This document shows positions 24,169 through 37,000 of a stretch of 64,000 nt of DNA, piece by piece. The position numbers and the translations under genes were made by a program. Every line of letters begins with the position of its first letter. The first letter of the stretch is position 1. Source of the DNA: Volutella citrinella. Lineage: Eukaryota > Ascomycota > Sordariomycetes > Hypocreales > Nectriaceae. The notes below the pieces were generated by a model that worked only from the letters and a program-made list of their open reading frames with translations, was not told the origin of the DNA and did no database searches. The stretch covers positions 1,798,001 through 1,862,000 of the forward strand of contig JAWZSP010000003.1 in NCBI GenBank assembly GCA_034401135.1, written 5' to 3'.

Positions 24169-27100
24169 TCACGAGGACGAGTCCTCACTGTCTTCTTCCT
24201 TCTTCTCCTTCCTCTTCTCCTTCTTCTTGTCCTTCTTATCCTTCTTCTCCTTCTTGGTCTTTTCCTTCTTGGCCTCCTTGTCCTTGTCCTTTTCCTTGTC
24301 ATTATCTTTTTCCTTTTCTTTCTCCTTCTCCTTCTCTTTTCCCTTCTCCTTAGCCTTAGCCTTGGCCTTTGCCTTGGCCTTCTTCTTCTTGGACTTCTTC
24401 TTGGAAGCTTCGTCCGACGAGTCATCTGATGACGCCGAGCTGTCGCTATCACTCTCACTGGAGCTGCTTGAGCTGGAAGAGTCTGAATCGGAGGACGACT
24501 CCGATTCGGAGTCTGCCTTGAGGCGGCCCTTGGGGCTGATATGGTCGACACGCACCCTGTCGCGCTGGGCGATCCGCTCCTCGTCCATACCGTGCGTCTG
24601 CTTCAGGTACAGATCGAACTGCTCCGAGGCAATGGCAATCGTGCGGAACTGCTCCTTGTTGACGACGGGTTGGCGGGACTCGCGGTCTCGGGCCTTGAAC
24701 TCGGCGAGGGCCAGCGCCGTCTGGAACGCATTGCGGATCTGGCGGCCGTTCCAATGCAAGACATCATGCGCCTCATCGGCATAGGTCAGGATTTTCTTCT
24801 TCTCAATGATTATCTGGGGGCGTCCGTCCCGCTCGCGCGACTCGTTCTGCTCCTTCAGGCGGCGGATGTTCATGCGCCAGATCTTGAGCGAGTCCTTCTT
24901 GCTGAGGGGAGGGTAGTAGAGAGTAAGGTGGAGTCGAGAGCGGAAGGCGTCGTCAATGGCACCAACCCGATTGGTGGTGAGGAAGAGGATACCCGGGTAG
25001 TATTCAAGGATGCGTAGGAACACTGGAGCACAGGTTAGTTAGGGAAACTGGGAGTCCAGTGCTGTGACCTACCAGACACGAGGCCGTTCCGCTTAACATC
25101 GTCTTTCTGCTTCCTGTCAGCAACTGTGCCAGCGCGAAACCCGGAACAATGGAGTCATACGTTGCGTTTGGCGAGGAAAACATCCGCCTCATCGAGCAGC
25201 AAAACGCAGTGCCAACGGTGGGCGAGTCCGAAGAGCGTCTCCAAGTTGTCTTCGACCTCCTTGTGCTGGTATCCGATATCACCTACACCCCCGAGAGTTA
25301 GTCTGGCCATGGGATGCGAGAAGAGGGAAAACTTACCGCAAGTGATTGGAAATAGGGGTCGCTTGGTGTACGAGGCAACACATTCTATGGATTGTCAGAT
25401 GTCGTTTCGGAATCAGAGACAGCCCACAACACTTACCTGCTGTTGAAGTCTTGCCAACACCTGGAGCACCGTGGAGCAAAATGATGCATCCCTTGCCTGT
25501 TACTAGTCAGCTTAAAGCTGCATATGTAGGCTGTGGATAGGTCCTATCCATCATACCTTTACCGCGGACGAGATCCATTTCCATCTTCTCGCCCATAACC
25601 ACGCTAGGGTGGGTTGCTGCGTGCATCTCCACCATTGCCTGGACCATCTCCTTGTGGCCCTTTGGTAGCACTAGGTCGTTCCATCCGGCTGGCTGGTTGA
25701 CGACTTGTAGATTGTCGAGGTCGAGTTGCACTGGGAGCAGGTTAATATCTATCACCGTCTCTTCCGGGCCATAGCTAAGAAGTCAAACTCACCCCATTTC
25801 CGGTTTCGAAGCGCGTAACCGTGGACCACGCCCGGAAGAAGAAGAAGATAGTCGTCATTGTCCATGTACTCAACCAGTTCCTCTATGACATCTGGCTTGT
25901 AGCCGTGCTCGGTGACCTCTTCCTGTTCGATCTCTTCTAGAAAGGAGCTGATTTTTGTGTCTAACTTCTCTACGACTTTCCTCTGGACGGTAATGTACCA
26001 ATCTTCGGCACAAGACGTCGAGTAGCAGTTGCTCACCGAGCAGTTGGCCTTGTAGAGTTCATGAAACTGGTTCGGGTCTCCCCTGAACCGAGCTGTCTCT
26101 ATTTTGTTGAACCCGGGCGAGCTGAGATTGCTGTTCTGGGACGCCAGCTTCATGTCGACGATGACTGAGCTGCTGATCTGGGAATACAGCCTCGTCAGCT
26201 CTTGTCACACACAAATTAGATGGTGTTACGTACCTCTTCTCGTTCGCGTGGCTCGCCCAGCGTCAGGCCTTCGTGGGACCAGTGAGAGACGCCCGTCATT
26301 CTGATAAACCTCTGACCCCTTTCCTTGAGTCTCTTCCAGAGCTTGTCTCCATTGCGGATGGGAAAGGCCTCCAGCGAGGTAATGTCAACCTCTCCTTCAA
26401 AAGGCTTGAAGATGAAAGCGTCGGGCACCGCCCCCCACTTCTTTGTATCATAATCCAGCCAATAGCATGAAACAAAAAGGTTGCTGTACCTGTCCTTCAT
26501 GCGTCGTTGTGTCTGAGTCTCGCGTCCCTTCATCATGCGTCTCCTCTGGAACCTGAGGAACTGGAAGGGTATGTCAAAGCCAAAGCTCATTGGGTTCTGG
26601 GTTGCAAACCCCTTTGCCAATGGCACACCACCGCTGGTCGTGGAGACACGATAAGCTTGTGCTGTCTGCCTCTGCTTTGTCCAAAACGTGTCATCATCAA
26701 GTGTGTTGGAGAGCTTCTGGGGGACACCTCGTTTAGCGGCGCAGTAAATGGTCACATCTGTCTCGTAGAGCATCCAGAGGTCTGGAAAGCTAATCTTGGT
26801 GCAGTCGCCATTCTTTACACGCTCGTAAAGATTGGTGGTTGAGCTCATGTACTTGTCGACGAAGCCTACGAAGGCCTCAAAGTGCTCCAGTGCCGATTCA
26901 GTTTCGTACACGGGTACAGGAGGGGTGGACTCATCGGACTGGTCCTGCTCGTCACTCTTGCCGGGCGTCTCGTCGCTGTCCGCTTTTGATGCATCTTTAG
27001 CCTTTGAATCATCCTTATCGTTGGACTTTTCTTCGGTTTTCTCCCCAACTTTGCCGTCAGCTTTGTCGTCGGATTTCTCCTCCGTCTGAGTCTCCGTTTC

Positions 27101-28327
27101 CTCGGATTTCTCGGCGGACTCTTTGGCGTCTTCAGGCACACCCCTGTGAAGAGAGTTCGTTAGCCAAAGTATGAGAGTGAGCAAGGTACAGTGAGATTGA
27201 CTTGAATTTGGTCCTGAGTGTATCCAAGTGTCCACGAATGGCTGGCAGGTTTCGGAGGAGAGTTCGGAAGGGGGCGAACATCTCTATGACATTGTCCTTG
27301 CGCAGTTCGGAATCGGTCACCCTGTCTAGAAAGGTCGTGACACTTTCCGATTCGATGCGCATAGTCCATATTTTGGCATTCTTGGGCAGACCCTTTGCGC
27401 ATTGGGGTGCCGGGGTGCGGTTATGCTCATTTTCAAAACCATACGCGGCTCGAACAATATGCTGGTCGTCCACATAGGACCTGAATGTGTCCTTCTTCCC
27501 TCCAAGGTCGTGCCGGAGGTAGCCGCTGCCGTCCACTTCATTGTCGATAAGATAGAATCTGGGCTCAAGGATAGTGGTAGATTTTGTGGTCTCGTCCGCC
27601 TTCTCCTCGTTGGCCGGATCCTCGCTTCCTCCGTCGGAAACACTGGCATCAGATGTATCTCCCGCAGGCTCAGCATCGGATCCGGGCGACATCGCAGGCT
27701 CTGCTGGAGGATGTGCAGAGTCGGGGCCTCTCTTCTCCAATTCTTCAATCCGATTTTCAAGATGTTGCACATAATCGACGAAGCTCTTGACAAGACGAGG
27801 AGCCTTGTTGGCATCTTTCTCGTCACGGCCTTGCCTCACCCTGTCAACGTAGGCTTGGTAAAGGCGCTTAGAGCTGAGCCTCTTGGCATATTCGAAGTTG
27901 GCGTAGTAGCTGCTATCCCGGCTGCCGATTGAGAGGGTTTCTGCTGCGTCGTCATCGTCGTCTCCGCCCTCACCATCGCCGACTAGGGCATCACCGCCGA
28001 GAGAGGCAATTTCGTCTGGGGGTGTATTTTCTGATTTGTCTGAGAGTTCAGCCTCCCGCTCAATCTCTGTCTCAATAAAACCTTTGGTGATCTTTTCAAC
28101 CAGAGGGTCCGATGTGGTTGTGTTCAGCGACAGTGCAATGTCCTCAGCAATAGCCTGCTGGACTTCGGACTCGATGACACGGTCGCATTCGAGAGTATCC
28201 GCTGAAGAGAAATCCAGTCAGTGAACGGAAGCTAATCAGTCGAGGAAGGGCCGGCTAGATGAATACCTAGACTAATGCCGTTGGTCTTGACGTCCTCGTC
28301 CTTCGGGGGATCTTGGTCTGCCGCCAT
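24169..28327 (-). CDS. AAA+ ATPase of the large fungal DUF7025-type family
   Basis: Large predicted ATPase of unknown cellular role. Ten exons (28327..28267, 28201..27202, 27143..26234, 26177..25793, 25730..25557, 25496..25437, 25384..25337, 25282..25161, 25106..25073, 25022..24169) join without a frame break to 1215 residues. The first 400 residues are acidic and disordered. The middle third has the conserved non-ATPase region seen upstream of such AAA domains (ISSSVIVDMKLA, then ALRNRKWVQLDLDNL). The AAA module carries Walker A GAPGVGKT at 853-860, Walker B LLLDEAD at 907-913, sensor LFLTTNR near 944-950 and the arginine-finger stretch DDAFRSR. The end is a Ser/Asp block followed by about 75 residues of Lys/Glu/Ala repeats. 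The exact Pfam name is from memory; the AAA assignment is direct. Confidence 0.9.
24178..24420 (-). repeat. low-complexity Lys/Glu tract of the AAA ATPase tail
   Basis: On the plus strand this is an almost pure pyrimidine run of CTT, CTC and CCTT units, encoding the minus-strand Lys/Glu/Asp/Ala tail. Strong strand asymmetry and imperfect triplet or hexamer units suggest growth by replication slippage. Confidence 0.85.
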
Positions 28328-30001
28328 GTCGGGCGCCCGCTCTCAGTTGGGAATCAGTTGGGAAAATGCATGAATTTACGTCTTAGATGTGTCTAGCTGA
28401 GCCTAGTCCGATGCCTGTGAGAAGAGGACCGGCACGGAAGAGGAGAGCTCGGATGTTGAGTTGACCAGATAAGCGCTCCCTCGAGGCCTTCACTTTGGAG
28501 CTCCAGCGCTGTGGTTCTCGCCGCGGGGCGACGAATCAACGGGGTTGGGGCCACAGACATTACACGGGCGGTTGTGCAAGGGTTGACGGCACAAGACGGC
28601 CAGCCAAAGACCAGGATGCGGTGCCATCTTTCCAATCACCAGCATCTGGATGATGACATGCGCGCGCCCCCTCCCCGAGCCGGATTAGCGGTCGCTGCCT
28701 CAGACATGGACACATTAGCTTATGTATCAGCCCTGGCGGGCTGGCAAGAGCCTCCAGCAGCCCTGCATCGACACGCCGGGGACGGATGCGACTCGAACCT
28801 GCTGGCGGGGGGTGGTGGCCATGGTCCATGGATCAGAGTCGGTCCTTGGAGCCAAGCCAGAGCGACAACCCTGTATTGCGCGTCTCACACCTCTCAAAGT
28901 CTTTCCATCCTTCCCCGGGATATTTGGACGGAAGTGAATGAGGCATAGAAGCGTGGTATGGTAGAACGGCTGCGGTACCCTGTGGTGGAGCAGAGAAAGC
29001 GGAGGAGGCAAAAAGTGCAAGTTTCGCGTGATACAAGATGACAATGAATTGTTCAGCTGGGGGGCCTCGAATCAGCAGGGGGGGCCGCCACGAAACCTCC
29101 GGCGAGCTCTTGGACGGGGTGAGTACAGCATGCACTGCGCTCCTTCTTTCCTGGGGCAAGGGCCTAAGAAGCAATGGGTAAAGGTACCTTCCTGCCTTGG
29201 TGATGATAAGTAGGTAGCCCTGACTACACCAAGGATGGGACTTTGCCCTGTTTTGGAAGACACAGATATTCTCAATGCCTCTACTAGCACTAGTATTGAT
29301 TGTGCAGGGGAATGTTCACGAACGAATCAGTCAACTCGTGTAAATAACCGCCCAGAATGGCCATCTGCGCGTCTACCTTCTTGGCCGACCGATTGCGGCC
29401 CGGCGGGAGGCTCCCATTGCCAAGCAGCGGGCGCTACTCCGTACCTTGACGGGGATTGATAGTCGCCTCCGTCCTCCCACGGCAACCTGCACTCTCCACT
29501 CATTGGAGTCAGTCGCTGCACCTCCCCGAATGGCATGGCACGCAGCCAATGAATTCTGACGGGAGAGCGATCGGGCGTATCAGAAAGCGACATGGCGCGA
29601 GTAGAAGCTTGGGCTCTTTGAAACTGTTATCCTGTTCGCATTACTGCGGCTGGAAACTCCAAGCACACCGAATCTTGATGTGTTTTGGTTGCCCAGAGTG
29701 AGGCTTGTGAGTTGTGACCTGCACAGCACACCCTTGATCCTTGTCAAGTTGGGGGCCGCCCTAACCGATAGTAGGCCTTGCTCGACCTGTTGTGCGTATT
29801 ATAGGCTGGACTACGTAGCGTAGCACCGAGAGGCAGCAGAATGCCGAGCTACTATGTACACAGCCTGGACCCGTGGGTGAGGACGGACGTCGTAGGAACC
29901 CAGTTGGCCTCCAAGAGAAGCCAAGCCAAGCCAACTTCACCTCTATCTTCAGAGGAAAGACAGTCGAGGCTCCCATTGACGGCCACAGTGTCACTTTAAG
30001 A
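28328..30001. other. gene-free divergent region
   Basis: Upstream region shared by the divergent AAA ATPase and STAND-like genes. Open frames up to 145 codons lack any recognisable feature. Confidence 0.5.
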
Positions 30002-32421
30002 ATGGCCAACATTGTCGATGCCGAGCTGGGCCTTACCCTGCGCCCCAGAATCCTCACCAATAGCGCGTCCGAGTTCATTGAGACTCGACCTGAAGAAGTC
30101 TACGGTGACGAGGCATCCCAGGTTGCTGCATCTACCTTTATCCCAGAGCTGGACAAGTTTGTCGCCAACGAGAATGTAGAGAGGTGCGATTTGCTGGCTA
30201 GCATTGTATCCTTACATGGTGCTGCATTTCCTGACGCTCTCGTAGGCTAGACTACTACGCGCAATCTGCCGCGCGACTGGTCGAGTTCAAAAAGACCTTG
30301 GCCGATTTCAGCGACATGATCAAAGATCGAAAGCTGGACAGAAAGCTGGACATAGAGCTCAAGAACCCAGAAAGCTACACCATGGACGACGTCGTGCAGA
30401 TCGCCACCAAGATGGAGAAGCGGCACCAGGATGCCGCCCAGGTCAAGAGTTGCATGGGCGTAATCCGCAAAGTCTTCCGCAAGGCAGGCGAGAACAAGTC
30501 GATGCTCAAGAACCTGTTGACTTTTGTGCCCAACGATGCGTATGCCAGCGTCATTTCTGGTGGACTCACTGTGATCCTCGGGGTACGGCTAGAGATTGCT
30601 TGTCGTTGGTTGATGGAGCTCTTGGCTAACACAAACGACAGGCTATTGACAGGGCAGACGATCTTCGACTGGAAATAGCTACAGCGGTAGCATCTATCCC
30701 AGAAAAGCTTCAGCAGACACACGTGCTTCTAGAAGTATACAAATCGCAGAAGTTGTACTACTGCGCCGATGCCATCTTCCTGGCCATCTTCTCGCTCCTA
30801 ATCACTGTCGTCAAGGAACTCGACAAAAGCATGGCTAGTAAGATACCCACCCCTCAATAAATTCTGAATTACAAAACTGACCCACGAAAAGAAAAAGGAC
30901 TTGCCGCTACACTCAAGGCAAGCCGATACGGGCACAAGGTGAGTGAAGGCATCACGGCTTTGGATGCCGCGCTGGCAGACTTCAAAGCCGAGGCAGATAT
31001 CTGTGCGGCGCAGAGGCTTGGGAGGATCGAGCAGCATGCCGTCGGAGGTCGAATGGATATTCTCAAAATTCAAGAGATGCTCGGAAGTAAGATCCACCCA
31101 TAGCTTTCACGGACTCTGGCTCATGGACGCACTACGACTAACGCGGATTTAGGAATGGAACAAAAGGAAGAGGAGAAAGCGCGGGAGACAAGAGAATGGC
31201 GAGAAGCAGTTGTCAAACAGCATGGTGCCTTGGGAAGCCTGCTACTGCAACGCATGGACGAACACGAATCGACGAGGGAGACATCAACCAAGCTCTCCAA
31301 CGAGTACTACATCTTCCTCGCGAGCAACCCCTGTTTTAACCCCAGAACTGGGGTCTGTAAGCACTCCTGAAGCCTTGTCCTTGCCAAAGAAAGGCTGCTG
31401 ACCCGACACAGTGGATCCTTATCAAGCCGAGGCCCAGAGACGCCTCGCTGCACCGAGGATGCAGACGCTCTCGCTTCCGAGAGCACCCTCGCCGGCTCTG
31501 AGCGTCAACAGCATATCTAGTTTCCGATCTATAAGTGACCCATTCGGTATTGTTCACGAGCTGTTTGGCGACATCGACCTCAAAACACCTTGGCGCGACG
31601 TCAAGGAGTGTCTCGGTCAGTTCGACCTCTTCTCTGGGGCGGACAGGGACAAGGCTAGGGGCATCCTTCTTTCCGAGGAGCTGCAGAAATGGATGACAGA
31701 GGAGCAGACACAAGTTCTACTGGTGGAGCCAGAGAATGCTCCAGAGGATCTCTTGAACCCCATCGCCTTTGCGGCGTCGTTTCTGGCCAAGAGCTTCCGG
31801 GCCAACCGAGCCAAACCAACAGTTCTCTGCTTTCACTGCGGCATCCGGGCCAATGAATCCACCGACGAGGGCGAGTCGGGCCCTTTGGGTATGCTCAACT
31901 CCCTCAACGCACAGCTCCTGACACAAGTGTTCAAGAGCAAGGGGGAGGTCACAATCCCCATCCTCGAAAATGAAAAGTACCGCCGCAAGTGTCCCAAGAA
32001 GACGTCGCGTGCCCTAAAGCTCCTGGGCCAGACGCTCGACGTCTTCTCAGACAACGAGACGGTCTTCATCGTCCTGGAATCTCTCTCCCGCATGCCCGGC
32101 AGCCAGGAAGCGCGCGACGACGCGCTGCGTGGCCTCTTGGCAACTGCCGAAGACGCCAATGCCATCGTCAAGGTGGTGCTGACGGACGTGTGCTCGCTGA
32201 AGCCCGTTGTCGAAGAGCGGAACCACATCGAGCTGTTCGTGGACGAGTTCGTGGACGGGTTTCGGTACGACATGAGCATGGAGAACCTGGACGAGGACAC
32301 ACAGCTCTCCAAGCGCAACCTTGCGCCTGGCCGACGACGCAGGGCCTGGGAGGACAGCAGCTCCGGGGATGACGACGACGACGACGACGACGAGGACAAG
32401 TACGACAGCGATCTGGATTGA
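30002..32421 (+). CDS. STAND-like fungal protein lacking a P-loop
   Basis: Function unknown. Six exons (30002..30183, 30246..30582, 30642..30837, about 30898..31086, 31153..31356, 31412..32421) join to about 705 residues. Exon 4 has two in-frame acceptors, 30892 or 30898. The N-terminal 230 residues resemble the helical domain (DUF7708-like, from memory) found in front of fungal NACHT/STAND receptors: FRKAGENKSMLKNLLTFVPN, SVISGGLTVILGAIDRADDL, DAIFLAIFSLLITVVKEL. A charged coiled-coil region follows. The C-terminal 330 residues have the layout of a NACHT core (ASFLAKSFRANRAKPTVLCF, LGMLNSLNAQLLTQ, ETVFIVLESLSRM), but no GxxGxGKS/T sequence is present. So it is either a degenerate NTPase or a non-ATP-binding relative. 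It ends in an Asp-rich tail encoded by GAC repeats. Start: first ATG of the open frame. Confidence 0.8.
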
Positions 32422-33681
32422 GGCATCGCCCAAGGAAACCAGGGTGTTGTCTTGAATGCTGTGAAACAAGGCACACGGTTCAACGGGCGACCTCTGGTTA
32501 TTTATTTTTAAGCACCCGCTGCCGATGAGACGCCCGTTGCCAAACTCCAACCCTCGGGGTCTGGTGGACTCGGCCCGTAGATCAGGGGTTGTTCCATGGG
32601 AGTCGCGAGTTGCTATTTATTGATTAGTTACTTCCATCGGCTGCGCTACTACGTACAGTACCATCGATCAACGGCGTGTGTTTCTGCCAGCGCATAAAGG
32701 CGACCCGCACCTGCGCCGCACAGCAGCCCATGCTTTCTTTTTCCGCTGTCGATGGCGGCGCCGCTGCGGGGCCGGATTCTGCAGATCATCGGCGTTGAAG
32801 TCTCGCTTATAAGGCCTTCGGAACACTCGCAATTAGAGGTTGAGAACGAATTCTGCGTCGCGACAGGGCGGGGAACTATTCGATCCCACGTTTGATGCTG
32901 GTGGGGAAGGACGAGACTCGGAGGCTGCAAACAGTGGTGGAGGCCGTCGATCATTGCGTTTCACCTATTCCTTCTCTTTGAGCCCGTCACAGAATCAGGA
33001 CGGCAGTGAGATCCTGCGCTGGGGAATGCCGGTTTCATCTTGGCCATCGGCAGCTGTTGACCCGCAGACACTTCTCATGTTTACGCGGGGCTGGAGACAG
33101 TAACATTTCGCATAGGCACGGAACACGGAAGTTGATCGGATGTACAAGTGTTTATTGGAGGCCTTATTATGTTCCGGTCTCTCTGTCAAGTATGTACACG
33201 AGTGGCGCCCACTTGTTGCGCGCCGACTCAGGGAATAATCCTCTTGGAATAAAGGTAACGGGCCAAAGGATAACACAACGCCGAGTCAAGAAAAAAGAAA
33301 GTATTTTGTCCGCTGACAACAATGACACGTCCATATGTGCGTCGACGACCCCCTGGAGACAATACTATTGGTAAACTCTCCAAAAACCCAGGGACCGTCC
33401 CGACCGGACGGAGGTTGTGTGTGAATACCCAAGAAGCGAGAATGCCGTCGTAAAAAAAGGGAAAAACGAAACTACCCTCCCGTCATGTCCACAATTTGGA
33501 AGCCTTTATAAGCAATTCCGAAGTGGCATCCTGGACGCATCTCAAAACTGCGCCTCCATTTCAAGTCGCTGGTGCTTTCGTCCATAACTGCGCCTTGGCC
33601 GTGACGCCGAGACCTCCCGTGAATCGTAGAAATTGTATGCTCATTGAACGATGAAGCGTTCATCCATGCATCTTAAGTCAC
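32422..33681. other. gene-free, convergent 3' flanks
   Basis: 3' flanks of the STAND-like gene and of the small minus-strand gene at 33682. Nothing recognisable. Confidence 0.5.
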
Positions 33682-34065
33682 CTATCGAATCATGCTGCTT
33701 CGTCGGTTCTCGACGCGGTTCACCTGGTCGCGGTAGGTGCCGCCGAAGCCGGGCATAGAACTGAAGCGGTTCAACCGCTTGCGCTCAGCGGCATTGGGCG
33801 GCTGGGCTGCTGGGGGAGCAATCTCCTCAATGGGCTCGGGAATGATAGCAGTGGCAGTCACAGTGGCCTTTTCGCCGTGCAGGGCATCAATGCCGCTGGT
33901 TCCAGACGAGCCGGTGCTGTTGGGGGTTTGGTAGACGTACTCGCCGTCCACGTAGACAGCGTTGGAGACGAAGGTGGAGCGGCGATGACGGCGGCGGGTG
34001 TAGCGCTGCTCGAGCCGGAAGAGCTCAAGCTTGGCTTGGATCTTGTCCATAAGACTCTTTCCCAT
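33682..34065 (-). CDS. small conserved-looking hypothetical protein
   Basis: A 127-residue intronless frame of unknown function. It begins MGKSLMDKIQAKLELFRLEQ, an amphipathic helix with alternating charge. Then come an Arg/His-rich patch (RYTRRRHRRSTFVSNAVYVD), a Tyr-rich segment (VDGEYVYQTPNSTG), a Pro/Ala-rich acidic middle, and a basic end (RFSSMPGFGGTYRDQVNRVE, then RRSSMIR) with possible phosphorylation sites. Composition is strongly protein-like, and the flanks have long leader- and UTR-like DNA, so I consider it a real gene. No domain, signal peptide or membrane segment is seen. Confidence 0.7.
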   Translation of the reverse strand: MGKSLMDKIQAKLELFRLEQRYTRRRHRRSTFVSNAVYVDGEYVYQTPNSTGSSGTSGIDALHGEKATVTATAIIPEPIEEIAPPAAQPPNAAERKRLNRFSSMPGFGGTYRDQVNRVENRRSSMIR

Positions 34066-37000
34066 GATGGCGGTTTGCAGATGCGGTATTGTCGCGGGAA
34101 GTGGTTGGGTGAGGTGGGGTTTACAGTGGCGTGTGGAGATTCTTAAACGGCGGCGACTGAAGGATAAGGTATGCGGGCTGTGGCTTCGGATCGACGTGTC
34201 TCGGGGAAGTCGTGTCTCGGGATTGTTGTCTTGATTCTCCTTTTGTCTCGTCTTGTCTCCTGAGAGGGTGGTGCGGATGTGTGGGGGTGAACAAGTCAGG
34301 TGTTTCGTAGACGGAATTGTTTGACTCGATCAGAGTTTGGTATTAAAAGGAAAGTACAGGACGTTGATAGAGAAGGGAATCGCCAGGAATTCCGTCCTTA
34401 TCGTCCAGAAATGGGTTCAAACGAATGAATGGAGGTGGCGGGAGACGGGGATGTATAAGAGAAGAAGAACCAAGTCGACGCGCGGAAAGACGTCTCTACG
34501 AGGGCAAGTCGATTGAGCCTATGATAAGCCCTGAGAGGGGGGACGGACCAGAGGCCCGGGCAGGGGGTAGGGGCGCGGCCGAGCCTGTGGATTTGCGGGC
34601 TAGTGGCGAGCGAGCGCTGGAACAAGCGTTCTGCAGTGGGTGCTGTGGGCGGGCAGGGTCGGCCCCCCTGCTAACCTGGCCCCTGCAACCCCCTAAAGAA
34701 CCAACGGGGGGGGGGCAACCGGAGGTGGGTTCGGAGGCAGGCAGGGGCCCCTGAATGGACTGGCATCAGGCGCTAGGTGTACCTACCCATCCTGAGCAGA
34801 TGGCAGCGGCACTACCGCGGTGCGCACTGTCTGAGCCAACTCCTGTCGCCATTCGTTTGGTGCCCTGGAAACAACCCATTCCTCCCGCCATGCATGCGTC
34901 TGCTGGCCCATGGCGCAGGAAGGTAGCGGCTAGGTCGGCGATATATCCTGATGCGCATGTTCTAGAGGCACCCGAAGAAAATTTCCAACCATAACTGAGG
35001 TTTAAAATCAATTCACCAAAAAGCCGCAGCGAGTCAAAGATGTGATCCCATAGCCTGGCCAGCTCTGGGTACCGTGCAAATAAGACATATAAGCACCGTA
35101 TATCACGATGTGTACAGGGCCTTGTTGTGTACCTTCCAGTGCTGGACATGGATTGCTGCGCACCTCCCACACGCCATCATCCTCGCACAAAGTCACCATC
35201 CCTCCAGGTCCGTCATGGAAGCGATGCGATGAACCGACTCACTCAATGCTGTGCGAGGACGCTCTCTGTGATGGCCAACGGAACGAAATGTTTTCACCAG
35301 AACACCAGCCGTCTCTGGCACCCCCCCGGCTCTAAAGAATAAACACGACACGAATATGATTCGGTCAAGGGCTGCACACGTCGCAGCATTACTCCACATC
35401 AAACCTGGTGGGAAGTAAGGCGAGTTGCACACTGTCAGAGATACATACGACCAAAAAAACTCGAGGACAATTTTGCAGCAACGAGCAGATCGGTAGGACG
35501 GTCTTGGTCCGTGGATGTGGAGGGCCTTCATCCTTCGTCCAAAATCTAGGACATGCCCATGTCGACCGGCCTTCCTGGCCAAGTCTGGATGCAACGCCCC
35601 TGGCGGCATTTGGGCATCACAGGCTTTCAAAGCGAATGTTGAGAGGGACTATTCAGGTTAGCAGCAAATGCCCACGCTCGTGGCTAACGCCGCCGGCCCA
35701 GGCGCTATTATGGGGCATCAGCATTTCAGCATGAAGCCGACCAGGATCTACGCGACGGGCAACCACGAGGTTGGGGTGGGCCTCCACCCCTCGACAAACT
35801 CGACCTGGCAAGTGTCTTGGAGCGCTAACTCCTCGACTAGTTGTGCTCTGTACATAGTAGACGCAGGGGGGGGCGAACACCGCGGGTGGTAAGCCATCTA
35901 GTACGACTTTGGAAGTAGCTCGTGGCACGGCGTCGAGGCGAGTCAGTGGGCTTCCCAACACCATTCGGAGGTCTACGGGCGCATCCAGGCACGCAAGGTG
36001 CCCCCGACGTCAACTTGCCGTCTGTTTACTTTCGCGGCGCCATGCAACACAGTGGCGTTGACCCTGAAAACGTGGTGCGGTCGACGTGCAGAGTCTGAAA
36101 TTAGTCTCTCGCTCTATGTGGTAATCATGGCGCCGCCGCTGCCGTTGACGGCACACAGCTGCATTATGGAGTAGTGCCTGCTCACGAGAGCAGGTGGCGG
36201 TAGTGGGTGAGCGGCCTGTGTTGCGCAACCCCGCACGGACAGCCAACCCTCTCACGGCGGCGATACGGCGTTGCTACGAAAATTCCCTGGTTGCTTCCTC
36301 GCCCTTTGGGCTTGCTTGACGGTGATGTTCCCCTGCATGACATGGGTTCATCCACACTTTCTCTATCCGGCATGGCTTGCCTGCAGCACCCACGACATCA
36401 GTCAATGAATCCACCTCTGTCGACCGATCCCAGCCTCCACGTGTGGCGCCGCTGTTCTTTCTCCCCTCGATTGCGTTTCTCGAACTGTTTCAATGGCAGG
36501 CTGACCGTTGGTCACATACTGATAACTGGGTACGAATACGGGCCTCCATGGCGCACTCCAGGGAGATATTGCAGGCTGATTATTACTTGAGCGTTTTCAC
36601 TCATGGCCGGGCTTGCAAGCGCACTGCATAAAGCTGTGGAGTGGCAAAAGACTGGAAACAGTTTCGAGCTGGGGCAGAAATGTAACCCCAACCAGCTAGC
36701 TAATTACCCCGGCTGGCGCCCAGACGAGCAGAGCAGAGCTGAGGTCTGTTCGGTACCACGGGAATCGCAGGCGCTCGTACCGCGCAGATCGTCAGGCACG
36801 GTCTTCAGTTGATTTGACTAGCTAGTCTCTGGGCACTCTGCTGCTTTGGGTTAGAAAGTGATTTGAGTGATTGTTAATTAGCTAAGTCATTTCACTGACC
36901 AGCGTGCTAAACCGTTAGGTTTCTCACATTTCCTGGGAAGGAATGGACGCTAACCTCGGTAGCACAATCAAGCCTTGGAGACGTCGGATTGTTGCCCAGT

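Noticed and set aside
28780..28810. GACTCGAACCTG resembling the complement of a tRNA T-arm
   Set aside because: Flanking bases cannot form the T-stem, and no acceptor or anticodon arm is present.
35668..35892. 74-codon frame with phrases such as HEVGVGLHPSTNSTWQVSWS
   Set aside because: Resembles an extracellular domain in places, but it is short, lacks a signal peptide and no continuation was found on either side.
36207..36590. 127-codon plus-strand frame
   Set aside because: No recognisable motif; overlapping frames of similar length on both strands argue for chance.
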